NCBI GenBank assembly: GCA_938021675.1
Contig: CALIFY010000052.1
Coordinates: 24,934 to 88,933, forward strand
Source of the DNA: an uncultured Acidimicrobiales bacterium
Lineage (GTDB): Bacteria > Actinomycetota > Acidimicrobiia > Acidimicrobiales > SZUA-35
Length of the DNA stretch: 64,000 nt
Direction of reading: 5' to 3'
The notes beneath the pieces are model-generated. The model was given only the letters and a program-made list of their open reading frames with translations. It was not told the origin of the DNA and searched no databases. Numbering within the stretch: position 1 is the stretch's first letter; each line of letters opens with the position of its first letter. Shown piece by piece: positions 44,177-54,339 of this stretch. The position numbers and the translations under genes were made by a program.

Positions 44177-45685
44177 GCACGGGATCGGCTCGTCGGTCGG
44201 AGTAGATCGGCGGTGAGGGTACATGGTCACGGCAAACCGTGCGCCACCCATTGGTGAGTCATCGACGACTATCTCGCCGTCGTGGTATTCGACGATGGCC
44301 TTGACCAGCGAAAGGCCAAGCCCTGTTCCGCCGCTGTCTCGATCCCGGGCGTGATCTAGCCTGGCAAATCGTTCAAAGATCCGGTCGCGACTTCGGACCG
44401 GGATCCCCGTCCCGTCGTCCTCGACCGACAAGACTATGGCCGTCGCCGGTTGCTCTTGTTCGATACTGGACCATCCTCTGGCGAGCGTGGCTGTCTCGAG
44501 GGTGACCGAAACCTGGTCGTTGGCGTGACGCATGGCGTTGTCGACCAGGTTTCGGATTAGCCGGCGGAGCTGGGTGGGTGAGCCGCTCATGGCCAGTTCC
44601 TGCGGAGCTTGAAACTGCACCAACCCGTCGGCCAGTTCTTCCCGGAGTTCGTGTCGGAGGACCTGTGCCAGCTCGAGTTCTTCTTCGATGCTCGACGTCC
44701 GGTTTTCGTCGAGCCGAGATAGTTCGAGCAAATTGCCGATGAGTAGATTCATTCGGTCCGACTCGGCCACGATGTCTTCGGCCAGGCACTCCACCCGGGC
44801 GGTTTCCGGCTTCCGTCTGAGCATCTCGGCCGCGGTCCGCACGGTGGAAAGAGGGCTCCGCAACTCGTGTGATGCATCGGCGGAGAACTGGCGTTGTCGT
44901 TCTCCGCCCCGTTCTAGCCGTTCGAGCATTCCGTTCATTACCGCTGCCAGGTCAGCCACCTCGTCGCCGGTTTCCGGAACTGGGATTCTCTGATCGAGGT
45001 TTGCACTTGAGATCGCTTCGACCCGGTTGGTGATCGACATGACGGGCCTCAACGCTCTTCCGACCAACAGCCACACCGAGAGCCCAAGTATCAGCGTCAA
45101 CGACGGGACGATGACCATCAACGCAGCCTGAACGGCGGCCACCGATTCTTCGATCTCGGCCAGGGGAGCGGCGCCGACGAGGAACTGAGTGCCCTCGGGG
45201 TCAGACAGCGCATGGGTCTCAAATATCATCGAATCGAGCTGCTCTCGAATGGCCAGATCCTCTATCGGCTCCTCCAAGACCGGATCGTACATTTCCACGA
45301 CTTGCCCAGTCTCAGGTATTAGACCGATGACTACTGGCACGGTGTTGTCGACGTAGACCTGACCGAACGCGATGCCAGCCGGATCCGATGGGTCAACTTC
45401 GAAGACCACCCCGTGGCTGTCGTCGACGTCGACGCCGTCATCGACGTCGATTGCCTCCATGGCGATGGCGTTGCTGTCGTCGATTGGACCTGGCGGCTGT
45501 TCTATCTCCTCAGCTTGTGCTTCTAGGGCTTGATCGATCGTGGCTTGGGTGGAGGCTAGGAGGTCTTGGCGAACGAGCTGGATCAATACGAGGGAAGCCA
45601 GCATCATGGTGATGGCCACCAGAGCGGTGGAGACCAGCGTGATGCGTCCACGAATCGAGCGGAGCAGTCTGACCGTAACGGTCAT
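44150..45685 (-). CDS. sensor histidine kinase
   Basis: The 511-residue kinase has two transmembrane helices (about residues 14-38 and 188-210) flanking a periplasmic domain of about 150 acidic residues, then HAMP (about 212-265), HisKA with phospho-acceptor His273 in SADASHELRSPL, and an ATPase domain with N-box DNAMRHA and G-box VEDDGTGIP. Its ATG overlaps the response regulator stop (ATGA). The acidic sensor domain may bind cations or the divergently encoded secreted protein, but that is inferred from layout. Confidence 0.92.
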   Translation of the reverse strand: MTVTVRLLRSIRGRITLVSTALVAITMMLASLVLIQLVRQDLLASTQATIDQALEAQAEEIEQPPGPIDDSNAIAMEAIDVDDGVDVDDSHGVVFEVDPSDPAGIAFGQVYVDNTVPVVIGLIPETGQVVEMYDPVLEEPIEDLAIREQLDSMIFETHALSDPEGTQFLVGAAPLAEIEESVAAVQAALMVIVPSLTLILGLSVWLLVGRALRPVMSITNRVEAISSANLDQRIPVPETGDEVADLAAVMNGMLERLERGGERQRQFSADASHELRSPLSTVRTAAEMLRRKPETARVECLAEDIVAESDRMNLLIGNLLELSRLDENRTSSIEEELELAQVLRHELREELADGLVQFQAPQELAMSGSPTQLRRLIRNLVDNAMRHANDQVSVTLETATLARGWSSIEQEQPATAIVLSVEDDGTGIPVRSRDRIFERFARLDHARDRDSGGTGLGLSLVKAIVEYHDGEIVVDDSPMGGARFAVTMYPHRRSTPTDEPIPCSGSGARKR

Positions 45686-46371
45686 GTCGAGGCGGGAACG
45701 GCTGGCGCGACAAGGCGGTACCCAACCCCACGGATCGTATGTATGAGCGCCGGATCGAACGGCTCGTCGATCTTCTGTCGTAGGTAGCGAACGTAGACAT
45801 CAACGACGTTCGATGCCGGCTCGTCATCGATTCCCCATACCCGGTCTCGGATGGCTTGGCGGCCGACCGGATCCCCATCGGCTCGCAACAACATTTCGAG
45901 GACGCCGTATTCCCTCGGTGTCAACTCGATCTCAACGCCGCTTCGAGACACAACCGATGTGGCCGGATCCATTCGCAGATCACCACAGCTGAGAATGGCT
46001 GGTCGTACCGGTGCGCCCCGGCGAGCCAATGCTCGGAGTCTGGCCAGAAGCACAACGAACGAGAATGGTTTGTGCAGAAAATCGTCGGCACCGGTGTCCA
46101 AAGCTTCCGCTTCGTCGAACTCGCCGTCCTTGGCCGTCAGCATCAAGATCGGCGTCCAGATTTTGGCTTCCCTGAGCTCGCGGCAGACCTGATACCCACT
46201 TTTGCCGGGGAGCATGATGTCCAAGATGATCACGTCGAAGCTGCCCTCGACGGCCCGCCAGAGTCCAGACGGCCCGTCATGCTCGATGTCGACGTGCACC
46301 CCTTCGTCACCGAGTCCATCGGCCACGATGCGAGCCAAACGCTCTTCGTCTTCGACTACCAGAACTCTCAT
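45682..46371 (-). CDS. OmpR-family response regulator
   Basis: The 229-residue protein has a receiver domain with phospho-acceptor Asp51 (LDIMLPG) and acid pocket Glu-Asp near residues 7-8, followed by a winged-helix DNA-binding domain (LTPREYGVLEMLLR, then VDVYVRYLRQKID). It forms an operon with the kinase through a 4-base overlap. It probably binds the intergenic region shared with the divergent secreted-protein gene, where an inverted repeat lies at 46408-46430. Confidence 0.93.
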   Translation of the reverse strand: MRVLVVEDEERLARIVADGLGDEGVHVDIEHDGPSGLWRAVEGSFDVIILDIMLPGKSGYQVCRELREAKIWTPILMLTAKDGEFDEAEALDTGADDFLHKPFSFVVLLARLRALARRGAPVRPAILSCGDLRMDPATSVVSRSGVEIELTPREYGVLEMLLRADGDPVGRQAIRDRVWGIDDEPASNVVDVYVRYLRQKIDEPFDPALIHTIRGVGYRLVAPAVPAST

Positions 46372-46407
46372 AGGTAGTCAGTGTGCATCGGGGACTATTG
46401 GAATTTT

Positions 46408-46430
46408 ATGAGAGCCGAGTGTCCTCTCAT
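46408..46430. promoter_or_regulatory. inverted repeat ATGAGAG-N9-CTCTCAT
   Basis: This perfect 7-bp inverted repeat lies in the 135-base region between the two-component operon and the divergent secreted protein gene. A second hairpin (GCTTCA/TGAAGC, 46466-46480) is closer to the start at 46507. The first is a reasonable operator candidate for the response regulator. Confidence 0.45.
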
Positions 46431-46506
46431 CGATCCTTCATCGCTCGTCGGTCAGCGTGTGGGCAGCTTCAGAGTGAAGCCCTTGGAGACACAGGAAGAC
46501 AGAGAC

Positions 46507-47295
46507 ATGAATTTGAGAAACAAACTGGCCGTCGTCGGCGTTGGCGGTGCGATGTTCACCGGCGCCGCCTTTGGACTCGCCGGCGTCGCGTCGGCCGACA
46601 GTTCGGGAGTTGGAACCGACCGCACCACTGCGTCGAGCGGGTTGGGCCAATCGGTCGATGGGTTGGCGATCGGTAGCACCGTTCACAGCGGACCGGACGG
46701 CGACGACTCCGAACCGATCGACGAACTCGAATCGTCCGCTGAAGACGAAGCGGTCTTTGACCGCTATGACCAGTGTCTGGTCGACAACGGCGTCGACGGC
46801 TCGTTCTTCGTCGATGTCGGCGGCGCTGATTCGGCCGAGACCTTTGAGATACCAGACATCGATGGCGACGTCGACGCTGCATTCGAGGCCTGCGACCCGA
46901 TTCTGGAAGACCTAACCGGTGATATGTTCGGTCTCTCCGCTGAGGATGAGGATGTGTTCGAGCGTTATGACGCATGCCTCGTCGAGCATGGTGTTGACAT
47001 GTCGGTCCTCGTTGACGACGAGGGTGACGAGATAGTCGAAAGCTTTGAGTTCGATGGTGATCTTGTCGCTGCGTTCGAGGCCTGCGACCTGATTCTGGAA
47101 GAGGCGCCTGGACAAACCGACCTAGGTGTTGTGATCGAGGATCTGGAGACGTTGCCAGGGGAGCTTGAGGGAATCGAAGTGTGTGATGGCATCGTCGAGC
47201 CGATGACCATAGATGGTGGTGAAGTCGAAGGTCTCGACGAGGGCGATTGGGTTCATGCCGAGGGGCTGGAAGGCGAAGCTGGAGCGGCGTCGTAG
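46507..47295 (+). CDS. secreted acidic protein with two Cys-pair repeats
   Basis: The 262-residue protein has a Sec signal (LAVVGVGGAMFTGAAFGLAGVASA, cleavage near residue 31). The mature protein is strongly acidic. Two related units lie at about residues 79-137 and 146-200. Each has RYDxCLVxxGVD at its start and AAFEACDxILE at its end, so each carries a Cys pair about 45 residues apart. Similar QCLxDNGVD/ACxxLL units occur in actinobacterial secreted proteins of unknown role near two-component genes. AGGAAG precedes the ATG at 46507. Divergence from the sensor kinase suggests it is a target or periplasmic partner of that system. Confidence 0.75.
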   Translation: MNLRNKLAVVGVGGAMFTGAAFGLAGVASADSSGVGTDRTTASSGLGQSVDGLAIGSTVHSGPDGDDSEPIDELESSAEDEAVFDRYDQCLVDNGVDGSFFVDVGGADSAETFEIPDIDGDVDAAFEACDPILEDLTGDMFGLSAEDEDVFERYDACLVEHGVDMSVLVDDEGDEIVESFEFDGDLVAAFEACDLILEEAPGQTDLGVVIEDLETLPGELEGIEVCDGIVEPMTIDGGEVEGLDEGDWVHAEGLEGEAGAAS

Positions 47296-47335
47296 GTATA
47301 TCCGTGCGTTGCACGAGGACCGTTTGGCTATCTCA

Positions 47336-47370
47336 GCAGGCCCGCTGACCTGACCGGTCGGCGGGCCTGC
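47336..47370. terminator. bidirectional hairpin terminator
   Basis: GCAGGCCCGC (47336-47345) pairs perfectly with GCGGGCCTGC (47361-47370). An inner GACC/GGTC stem extends it to about 14-15 pairs. It lies between the convergent secreted-protein and helicase genes. Confidence 0.85.
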
Positions 47371-47403
47371 GCCGTAGTCAACAGCTAGCGCGCCATCAGT
47401 TGG

Positions 47404-49941
47404 TTACAGGCTGTATGCCCGGTTCCAACTAAGCACTGCGTTGCCTGCTTCGATCGAGGCAGGAAGATCGACCGTGGCCTCTATCCTCCAGGCATCGATG
47501 CCGTCAGGGTCATGCAGGATCTGGGTCGCCACTCCGCTGGCGCGGTCGTAGCTGAACCGTGATGCATGGCGGGCATCTCCGTCGATCATGAGTTGGTCGA
47601 ACTCATCCCAGTATCCGCTGAGCTGTTCGGCGTCGAACCCGGTGGGGAGTAGGTGGGTTCTCCCGGTCGCCAGCGCATCGACCCATCGGAACAGCTCGTT
47701 CCGAACCATGACCCGGAAGGCCCGCTCGTTCTGGGTGATATCGAGTGCTTCGTCAGGACGGATCTCTTCGGGTTGGGCGCTATCTGGTCGGGTCAAGGCA
47801 TCCCACTCGTCGATGAGGCTGGAGTCGACCTGGCGCACCACAGCACCGAGCCACTCGGTCAGGTCGAGCAGGTCATCGGTCTTGGCATCGGCGGGGATGT
47901 TTTGCATGAGCGCTTTGTAGGCGTCTGAGAGATACCGGAGCACTACCCCCTCGGACCGCTTTAGTCCATAGTGGTTCACGAACTCTTTGAACGTCATAGC
48001 CCGTTCGTACATGTCCCGTACGATCGACTTCGGTCGGACGTTGTCAGATCCGACCCACGGATGGTGGAGGCGGAACGCATCGAAGCTTTCGTAGAGCCGG
48101 TCCTTCTCCGGCTTCGGTGGCTCGACTTCGTCGAGTCGTTCCATCCGCTCGTCGTACTCGACCCCGGCCGCCTTCATTTCGGCCATCAGCTCGGTTTTGG
48201 CGTGGTTTACCTGGGCGGCGATGATCACTCCAGGTGATTCGAGCACCGCTTCGATCGTGGTCAGGGCCGAGAGGGCGTAGCCGCCATCGGCGTGTGCTTG
48301 CTCTTGATCTTGCTGAGCGGGGTTTTTCGCCAGGTCATTGGCGAGCTGATCGATGGCTTCCACCGCCCAGAGCGAAAGCGGCTGGTGGAGAGCGAACTCG
48401 TCTTGAAGGTCGAAGTTGACTCGGATGGTTCGTCCGTCTTCATCTGGCTCATCGAGCTGTTCCAAGACGTCGGAATCCAACAACGATCGGTAGATCGAAA
48501 TGGCCCGACGAATATGGTTTCGTTGCCGCTTCCTGGTCTCGTGGTTGTCTGTGAGTATTCGCCGAAGATCGGCACACCCATCGCCGGGGCGGTCGAGCAT
48601 GGTCAAGACCATCTGGTGGCTGACTTGGAAGGATGACGTGAGCGGTTCGGGCTTGCCGTTGACGAGCTTGGTGAACGTGTCTTCGGTCCAATGGGCGTAG
48701 CCCCGCTCCGGAGCCTTTTTCTTCACCACCTTCTTTCGTTTACCGCTCTTAGCGCTGGCCTCGGCTTTCTCGGCGGCTCTGAGATTGTCGACCACGTGGT
48801 TTGGGGCTTGGATCCACACCGTTCCGGTGTCGTCGAACCCTTTTCGGCCGGCGCGGCCGGCGATTTGAGCAAACTCGCGGTTTGACAGGACGCGCGTCGT
48901 CGAGCCGTCGTATTTGCACAGCTGAGTGAACAGCACCGACCGAATGGGCACGTTGACCCCGACCCCGAGCGTGTCTGTTCCACAGATGATCTTTAACAAC
49001 CCTTGCTGGGCCAGCTTCTCGACGAGAAGCCGATATTTGGGGAGTAGCCCTGCATGGTGGACACCGACGCCTCCCATGATGTAGCGCCGGAGGTCCTTGC
49101 CGACGGGGGAGTCGAACCGAAACCCACCAACAGCTTCGCTTACCTTTGACTTTTCTGCCTTGGAGAGTGGGTCGAGCGACAGATAACCCTGGGCGGCCTC
49201 GGTCGCTTCCCGTTGGGTGAAGTGAACGAGGTAGATGGGAGAGCGGCCGCTGTCCAACAGTTCGGACACCGATTGGTGGAGCGTTGCGGAGCGGTATTCG
49301 AAGTCGAGCGGCACCGGACGCTGATCGGACGAGACGAGAGCGCAATGTCGACCGGTCCGTTCTTCGAGGTCCCGCTCGAAGAATCTGGTATCGCCCAATG
49401 TGGCCGACATCAGGAGAAACTGTGCGTGGTTGAGTTGCAGCAGCGGAACCTGCCAAGCCCAGCCTCGTTGCGGATCTGCGTAGTAGTGAAACTCGTCGAC
49501 GATTACGACATCGACGTCGGTGTCGGCCCCGTCTCGTAGCGCCATGTTGGCCAGGATCTCGGCGGTGCAACAGATGATCGGTGCCCCTGGGTTCACACTG
49601 GCATCGCCGGTGATCATGCCGACGCGCTCATCGCCGAAGTCACGGCGGAGGGCGAAGAACTTCTCGGACACCAGCGCCTTGATCGGCGCGGTGTAGATGC
49701 TTCTACGGTCCGCGGCCAACGCCGCGTAGTGGGCTGCGGCCGCGACCAACGACTTACCAGACCCCGTCGGGGTGTTGAGAATGACGTGATTCCCATCGAG
49801 TAGTTCGAGGATGGCCTCTTCTTGCGCCGGGTACAGGTCGATGCCCTGTTCCGCCGCGAATTCGATGAACCCCATCAGGAGCGCGTCCGGATCGGGGGCG
49901 GGAGGAAGATGGGCTACGAGGCCCGGGAGGTCATTGGTCAT
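47404..49941 (-). CDS. DEAD/DEAH-box helicase with DUF3516 (Ski2-like)
   Basis: An 845-residue superfamily 2 helicase. Motif I is PTGSGKS (near residue 56), motif II DEFH, motif III SATLG, and motif VI QIAGRAGRKG. A long C-terminal DUF3516 region follows. The family resembles Ski2/Mtr4 RNA helicases and is common in actinobacteria; RNA processing or repair roles are not settled. The start is the ATG at 49941. The reading frame can be extended upstream, but that extension runs through cofE and is not real. It follows cofE by 16 bases and shares its operon. Confidence 0.88.
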   Translation of the reverse strand: MTNDLPGLVAHLPPAPDPDALLMGFIEFAAEQGIDLYPAQEEAILELLDGNHVILNTPTGSGKSLVAAAAHYAALAADRRSIYTAPIKALVSEKFFALRRDFGDERVGMITGDASVNPGAPIICCTAEILANMALRDGADTDVDVVIVDEFHYYADPQRGWAWQVPLLQLNHAQFLLMSATLGDTRFFERDLEERTGRHCALVSSDQRPVPLDFEYRSATLHQSVSELLDSGRSPIYLVHFTQREATEAAQGYLSLDPLSKAEKSKVSEAVGGFRFDSPVGKDLRRYIMGGVGVHHAGLLPKYRLLVEKLAQQGLLKIICGTDTLGVGVNVPIRSVLFTQLCKYDGSTTRVLSNREFAQIAGRAGRKGFDDTGTVWIQAPNHVVDNLRAAEKAEASAKSGKRKKVVKKKAPERGYAHWTEDTFTKLVNGKPEPLTSSFQVSHQMVLTMLDRPGDGCADLRRILTDNHETRKRQRNHIRRAISIYRSLLDSDVLEQLDEPDEDGRTIRVNFDLQDEFALHQPLSLWAVEAIDQLANDLAKNPAQQDQEQAHADGGYALSALTTIEAVLESPGVIIAAQVNHAKTELMAEMKAAGVEYDERMERLDEVEPPKPEKDRLYESFDAFRLHHPWVGSDNVRPKSIVRDMYERAMTFKEFVNHYGLKRSEGVVLRYLSDAYKALMQNIPADAKTDDLLDLTEWLGAVVRQVDSSLIDEWDALTRPDSAQPEEIRPDEALDITQNERAFRVMVRNELFRWVDALATGRTHLLPTGFDAEQLSGYWDEFDQLMIDGDARHASRFSYDRASGVATQILHDPDGIDAWRIEATVDLPASIEAGNAVLSWNRAYSL

Positions 49942-49957
49942 TGGACTATCAACATGG

Positions 49958-50671
49958 TCAACGGAACAAGTCCTCGCTCGGCGGGCGCACGACGTCTTCG
50001 ACGACGGACCCGTCGCCGAACCAGGTCTCGTCACCGCCTCGGATAAGGGCGACCGCGATCCCGGTCGACTTGCCTCGTACGAGCTCGGCTGCGCCGGCAA
50101 GCTGGTCGACGATGCAGACCTCGGTGACCTGCAGTTCTCGTCCAACCGCATCCTCGGTACCGCGGAGATCGAGGATCGGCCTGATCCCGGCACAGCCGAT
50201 GGCGACGTCGGTCAGGCCCCGTCGCCATGGCCGGCCAAAGGTATCGGCCACGATGACGGCAACGTCTCGGTCGCGTCGTCCGCTGATGGCATCGCGGATA
50301 CGGCGAGCCGACCGGTCGGAGTCTTCCGGGAGGAGGGCGGCGATGTCGGGCTCGACGTTCGATCGGTCGATGCCGGCGCTTGCGCACACGAAACCGTGTT
50401 TCGTTTCACTGATGATCAGGTCACCACGCCGACGTACCACTCGCTTCGACTCGGCTATCACCAGGGGCTTGTGGGCCTGCGGGTCATTCGGGTCGACCGA
50501 GACGAGCTGGCCTTCGGCCTTCGATACCACCTTTTGACTGACGACGAGGATATCCCTATCGATAAGACCGGCCGAAGATTCGCAAGCGTCGATAATCATC
50601 CCTGCGAGGTCGTCACCGGGACGAATCTCGGGCAATCCTGGGATGGGAATAATCTCAATCGGTCGTTCCAT
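49958..50671 (-). CDS. cofE: coenzyme F420-0:L-glutamate ligase
   Basis: A 237-residue CofE/FbiB-type ligase. It shows IPGLPEIRPGDDLA at the N-terminus, VVSQKVVSKAEG, and ADTFGRPWRRGLTDVAIGCAGI, the core active-site block. It adds gamma-linked glutamates to F420-0 using GTP. It lacks the C-terminal FMN-binding domain that is fused in mycobacterial FbiB. GAGG lies 6 bases before the ATG. cofD is 1.5 kb away, separated by a plus-strand gene. Confidence 0.93.
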   Translation of the reverse strand: MERPIEIIPIPGLPEIRPGDDLAGMIIDACESSAGLIDRDILVVSQKVVSKAEGQLVSVDPNDPQAHKPLVIAESKRVVRRRGDLIISETKHGFVCASAGIDRSNVEPDIAALLPEDSDRSARRIRDAISGRRDRDVAVIVADTFGRPWRRGLTDVAIGCAGIRPILDLRGTEDAVGRELQVTEVCIVDQLAGAAELVRGKSTGIAVALIRGGDETWFGDGSVVEDVVRPPSEDLFR

Positions 50672-50772
50672 GCTGGTCCTCGATTTGGAGGCGGTTCTTT
50701 CTGCTCATCTCGATGGAGTGCCTAGCAGGGGACAAACGTCGGGGTCGAACGGGATCCTGGAGGTCACGTCCC

Positions 50773-50778
50773 TACACT
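50773..50778 (+). promoter_or_regulatory. TACACT -10 box of the Asp-Ala-repeat protein gene
   Basis: TACACT lies 7 bases before the GTG at 50786 with no ribosome-binding site between, so the transcript is probably leaderless. Confidence 0.5.
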
Positions 50779-50785
50779 GTGCCTC

Positions 50786-51895
50786 GTGGCCAAGAAAACC
50801 GACACCACTACAACGAAGCGGTCCGAGGTTCAGCGCATCACCACGGTCGACAATCCGGATCAGCGAAGCCCGGTGGCATTCATCGCCATCCTCGGCCTCC
50901 TGTTCGCGGCGGGGGTGGCTGCGGTCATCTTCCTTGCCGCCAACCGCACGTCGAACCTTGGTGTAGCGCCAGAGGCGGGCATCGACCATTGGCATAGCGC
51001 GTATCTCATCCATAACTGTGGAGAGGATCTGCCAGCCACCGGTCAGTTCGAGAGCCCTGACGGCCTGCATACCCACGGCGATGGCCTGTTGCACATTCAC
51101 CCGTTCAACCCATCGGCTGCTGGAGCAAACGCCACCTTCGGCAACTACTTGGCTGGCAATGACTCGGTGGTTACCGACGAATCGTTTACGACCGGTATCT
51201 CCGATGTCGTGCCAACCACGATGTCCGAAGCGGAGGGCTGTGACGGCGAAGAGGCAACCCTCCAGTTGGCGGTATGGCCCGATGCCTTCGATACCGAAGC
51301 TGAGCCGGAGATCATCACGTCGAACATCGCAGACTTCGAGTTCGAAGCCGGTGGCGCGGCGATCACCTTGGCCCTGCTGCCCGAAGGCGAAGAGATCCCG
51401 TTTCCACCCGCTGAGCGCCTGGCTGCGCTGACGCAGTCTGGAGCCGGCAGCCCCTTCGAAGACCTCGACGCCGGTGATCCGACTGTCGACGCTGATGCTG
51501 AGGGTGATGCCGACGCCGAGGGTGGCGCTGACGCCGACGCCGAGGGTGATGCTGATGCTGACGCCGACGCCGAGGGTGACGCCGACGCCGACGCCGAGGG
51601 TGATGCAGATGCTGAGGGGGATGCGGATGCGGATGCGGATGCTGAGGGGGATGCGGATGCGGATGCTGAGGGGGATGCGGATGCGGATGCTGAGGGTGAT
51701 GCTGACGCCGACGCTGACGCCGACGCCGACGCCGACGCCGAGGGTGATGCAGATGCTGATGCTGATGCTGATGCTGATGCTGACGCCGAGGGTGATGCGG
51801 ATGCCGATGCTGACGGTGATGCTGATGCCGATGCTGACGGTGATGCTGATGCTGATGCTGATGCTGATGCCGAGGACGGCGACGCAACGGAGTAG
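50786..51895 (+). CDS. membrane protein with His-rich domain and Asp-Ala-Glu-Gly repeat tail
   Basis: The 369-residue protein has a short basic cytoplasmic start, one transmembrane helix (about residues 31-52), and an extracytoplasmic domain with a conserved histidine cluster (IDHWHSAY and later [14 protein letters not shown]) plus two cysteines, suggesting metal binding. From about residue 234 to the end it is almost pure (DA)n-EGD repeats, highly acidic. Domains with this HTHGDG pattern occur in actinobacterial membrane proteins of unknown function. The start is a GTG matched to a leaderless-type -10 box. It lies between cofE and cofD, but I see no functional link to F420. Confidence 0.75.
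   Translation: MAKKTDTTTTKRSEVQRITTVDNPDQRSPVAFIAILGLLFAAGVAAVIFLAANRTSNLGVAPEAGIDHWHSAYLIHNCGEDLPATGQFESPDGLHTHGDGLLHIHPFNPSAAGANATFGNYLAGNDSVVTDESFTTGISDVVPTTMSEAEGCDGEEATLQLAVWPDAFDTEAEPEIITSNIADFEFEAGGAAITLALLPEGEEIPFPPAERLAALTQSGAGSPFEDLDAGDPTVDADAEGDADAEGGADADAEGDADADADAEGDADADAEGDADAEGDADADADAEGDADADAEGDADADAEGDADADADADADADAEGDADADADADADADAEGDADADADGDADADADGDADADADADAEDGDATE
51483..51885 (+). repeat. hexanucleotide-type repeat region (GAYGCN)
   Basis: About 400 bases of imperfect 6-base units, mainly GATGCT, GACGCC and GATGCG, broken by GAGGGTGAT/GAGGGGGAT spacers. It encodes DADADAEGD repeats. The structure is prone to slippage, so copy number may vary between strains. It is not a CRISPR array, as it has no constant repeat and spacer. 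Confidence 0.9.
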
Positions 51896-52213
51896 CGGCT
51901 GGTACGGCGGAGGCCAGCCGGGTCACCCGTCGCAGTTCCTACGGCGCTATGGGTAGTTGGGTAGCGGCCGGAACACCCACGATTGACCGCGGCGGCCCGT
52001 CCGCTGTAGTGCGGCTGGCATCGAGTGTGCCAACGCTAAACGGCATGTAACGGTTGGCCTGGCTGCCGATGACTTCGAGTGCGAGCCATGCCGACTATGC
52101 CGGGTTGACCAGCAGCAGGTTTGCGCCACGCGCCGCGACCGCGTTCACGGTGAACCCGAACTCAGAGATTCGGGCGACGATGCCAGCCCGTTCCGTATCG
52201 ACTGCCGGTCTGT
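51896..52213. other. 318-base stretch without a supported gene
   Basis: This lies between the repeat-protein stop and the cofD stop. On the minus strand, from about 52229 down to a TAG at 52095, one frame is open and reads VDRPAVDTERAGIVARI... to NLLLVNPA. It has no start codon and is offset from cofD, so it may be a frameshifted remnant or chance. I see no RNA gene. Confidence 0.4.
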
Positions 52214-53188
52214 CTACCCCGGTTCGTCAGTCGAGTTCATCGGATCACCGACTGGCACGGTGAGCAGGGTTTGGGCCAGTCGTTCGCTTGCCGCGGGGTC
52301 GACCATGATGGTGTCGGCGGTGACCGCCTTGACACCGACTGCCTCGATATCGGCTGCTCGGTCCCGGTCCGCCGAATCGATGACGAGCGTGCCGGCGATG
52401 GACTGGTACCATTCTGCCACTCCGGCTACCGACGCTTCGCTGCCAAGTTCTCGAAGAAGGCGAGCGGCGGGCCCCTTTAGAGCGTCGCCGGCGACGATGG
52501 GAGAGACGGCCACTACTGACGATCGTCGGTCCTTCAGCGCATCCCGTATCCCAGGGATCGCCAGAATTGGGTCGATCGAGACCGCCGGGTTCGATGGGGC
52601 CACGATGACCCGCTCGGCGTTGGCGATGGCATCGAGCACCCCGGGTGCGGGGGTTGCGGCGCGGGCGCCTTCGAAGCGAATGCGTGATACCGCAACATCG
52701 TGGGATCGGCCGACGAAATACTCCTGGAACGTCAGCTCATCGCCGTCGACGGTAGTCAACTTCGTTCGTAGCGGGTTGTCGGTTGCTGGTAGGACTCGAA
52801 AGCCGAGCCCCCACGTCCGAGCAATGTCGCCCGTTACGTCGCTGAGGGCTCGACCTTGTTGTAGCTGATCGGTCCGGTAGAGGTGGGTCCCGAGGTCACG
52901 GTCTCCTAAGGCGAACCAGTCCTGGCCCCCGTACCGACCGACCATCTCCATGGCCTGCCATGTCTCTCCCTCCAGGCCCCAACCTCGCTCCTTGCTCACC
53001 TGGCCCGAGACCGTGTAGACGACCGTGTCCAAGTCGGGAGAAATATGGAGGCCGTGCATCACCATGTCGTCGCCGGTATTTACCACCGCGATGAGTTGCT
53101 CATCGGCCACCACCCTGGTCATGCCAATGAGGAGCCGGGCCGCTCCAACCCCGCCGCACAGCACGACGATCGGGCGATCAGATGTCAT
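52214..53188 (-). CDS. cofD: 2-phospho-L-lactate transferase (F420 biosynthesis)
   Basis: A 324-residue CofD/FbiA protein. It has the N-terminal phosphate/GDP loop LCGGVGAARLL, VVNTGDDMVMHGLHISPDLDTVVYTVSG (metal-binding Asp residues) and APSNPAVSIDPILAI. It joins Fo to the activated phospholactate or phosphoenolpyruvate group to form F420-0 or its dehydro form. GAGGGG precedes the ATG. A long hairpin at 53236-53290 separates it from gmd, so it is transcribed from its own promoter. Confidence 0.94.
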   Translation of the reverse strand: MTSDRPIVVLCGGVGAARLLIGMTRVVADEQLIAVVNTGDDMVMHGLHISPDLDTVVYTVSGQVSKERGWGLEGETWQAMEMVGRYGGQDWFALGDRDLGTHLYRTDQLQQGRALSDVTGDIARTWGLGFRVLPATDNPLRTKLTTVDGDELTFQEYFVGRSHDVAVSRIRFEGARAATPAPGVLDAIANAERVIVAPSNPAVSIDPILAIPGIRDALKDRRSSVVAVSPIVAGDALKGPAARLLRELGSEASVAGVAEWYQSIAGTLVIDSADRDRAADIEAVGVKAVTADTIMVDPAASERLAQTLLTVPVGDPMNSTDEPG

Positions 53189-53235
53189 GGCTCAGTTTCC
53201 CCTCGGCGAGATGGCGGGTGTGGGTGTCACGGTGA

Positions 53236-54272
<1,037 letters not shown>

Positions 54273-54339
54273 CTAGTCGGCGTGAACCCGCGCCAGTCGG
54301 GTCTCACTGAGTTGCCCCCACGGCCCTCGTGGATACAAG

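Noticed and set aside
49942..50193. N-terminal extension of the helicase to 50193
   Set aside because: It runs through cofE in another frame. The helicase family starts near the ATG at 49941.
51483..51885. Repeat region that could be mistaken for a CRISPR array
   Set aside because: Units are only 6 bases, imperfect and in-frame, with no constant repeat of 25-40 bases and no unique spacers, and no cas genes are nearby.
51363..51926. Minus-strand frame rich in His, Gln and Arg (HQHQHQHH repeats), 187 codons
   Set aside because: It is the reverse reading of the GAYGCN repeats. The plus-strand frame has a good start, a transmembrane helix and a conserved His motif, and the minus-strand frame has none of these.
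52054..52263. Plus-strand 69-codon frame behind the repeat protein
   Set aside because: It overlaps the end of cofD and shows no protein-like features. No tRNA-like cloverleaf is present in this gap either.
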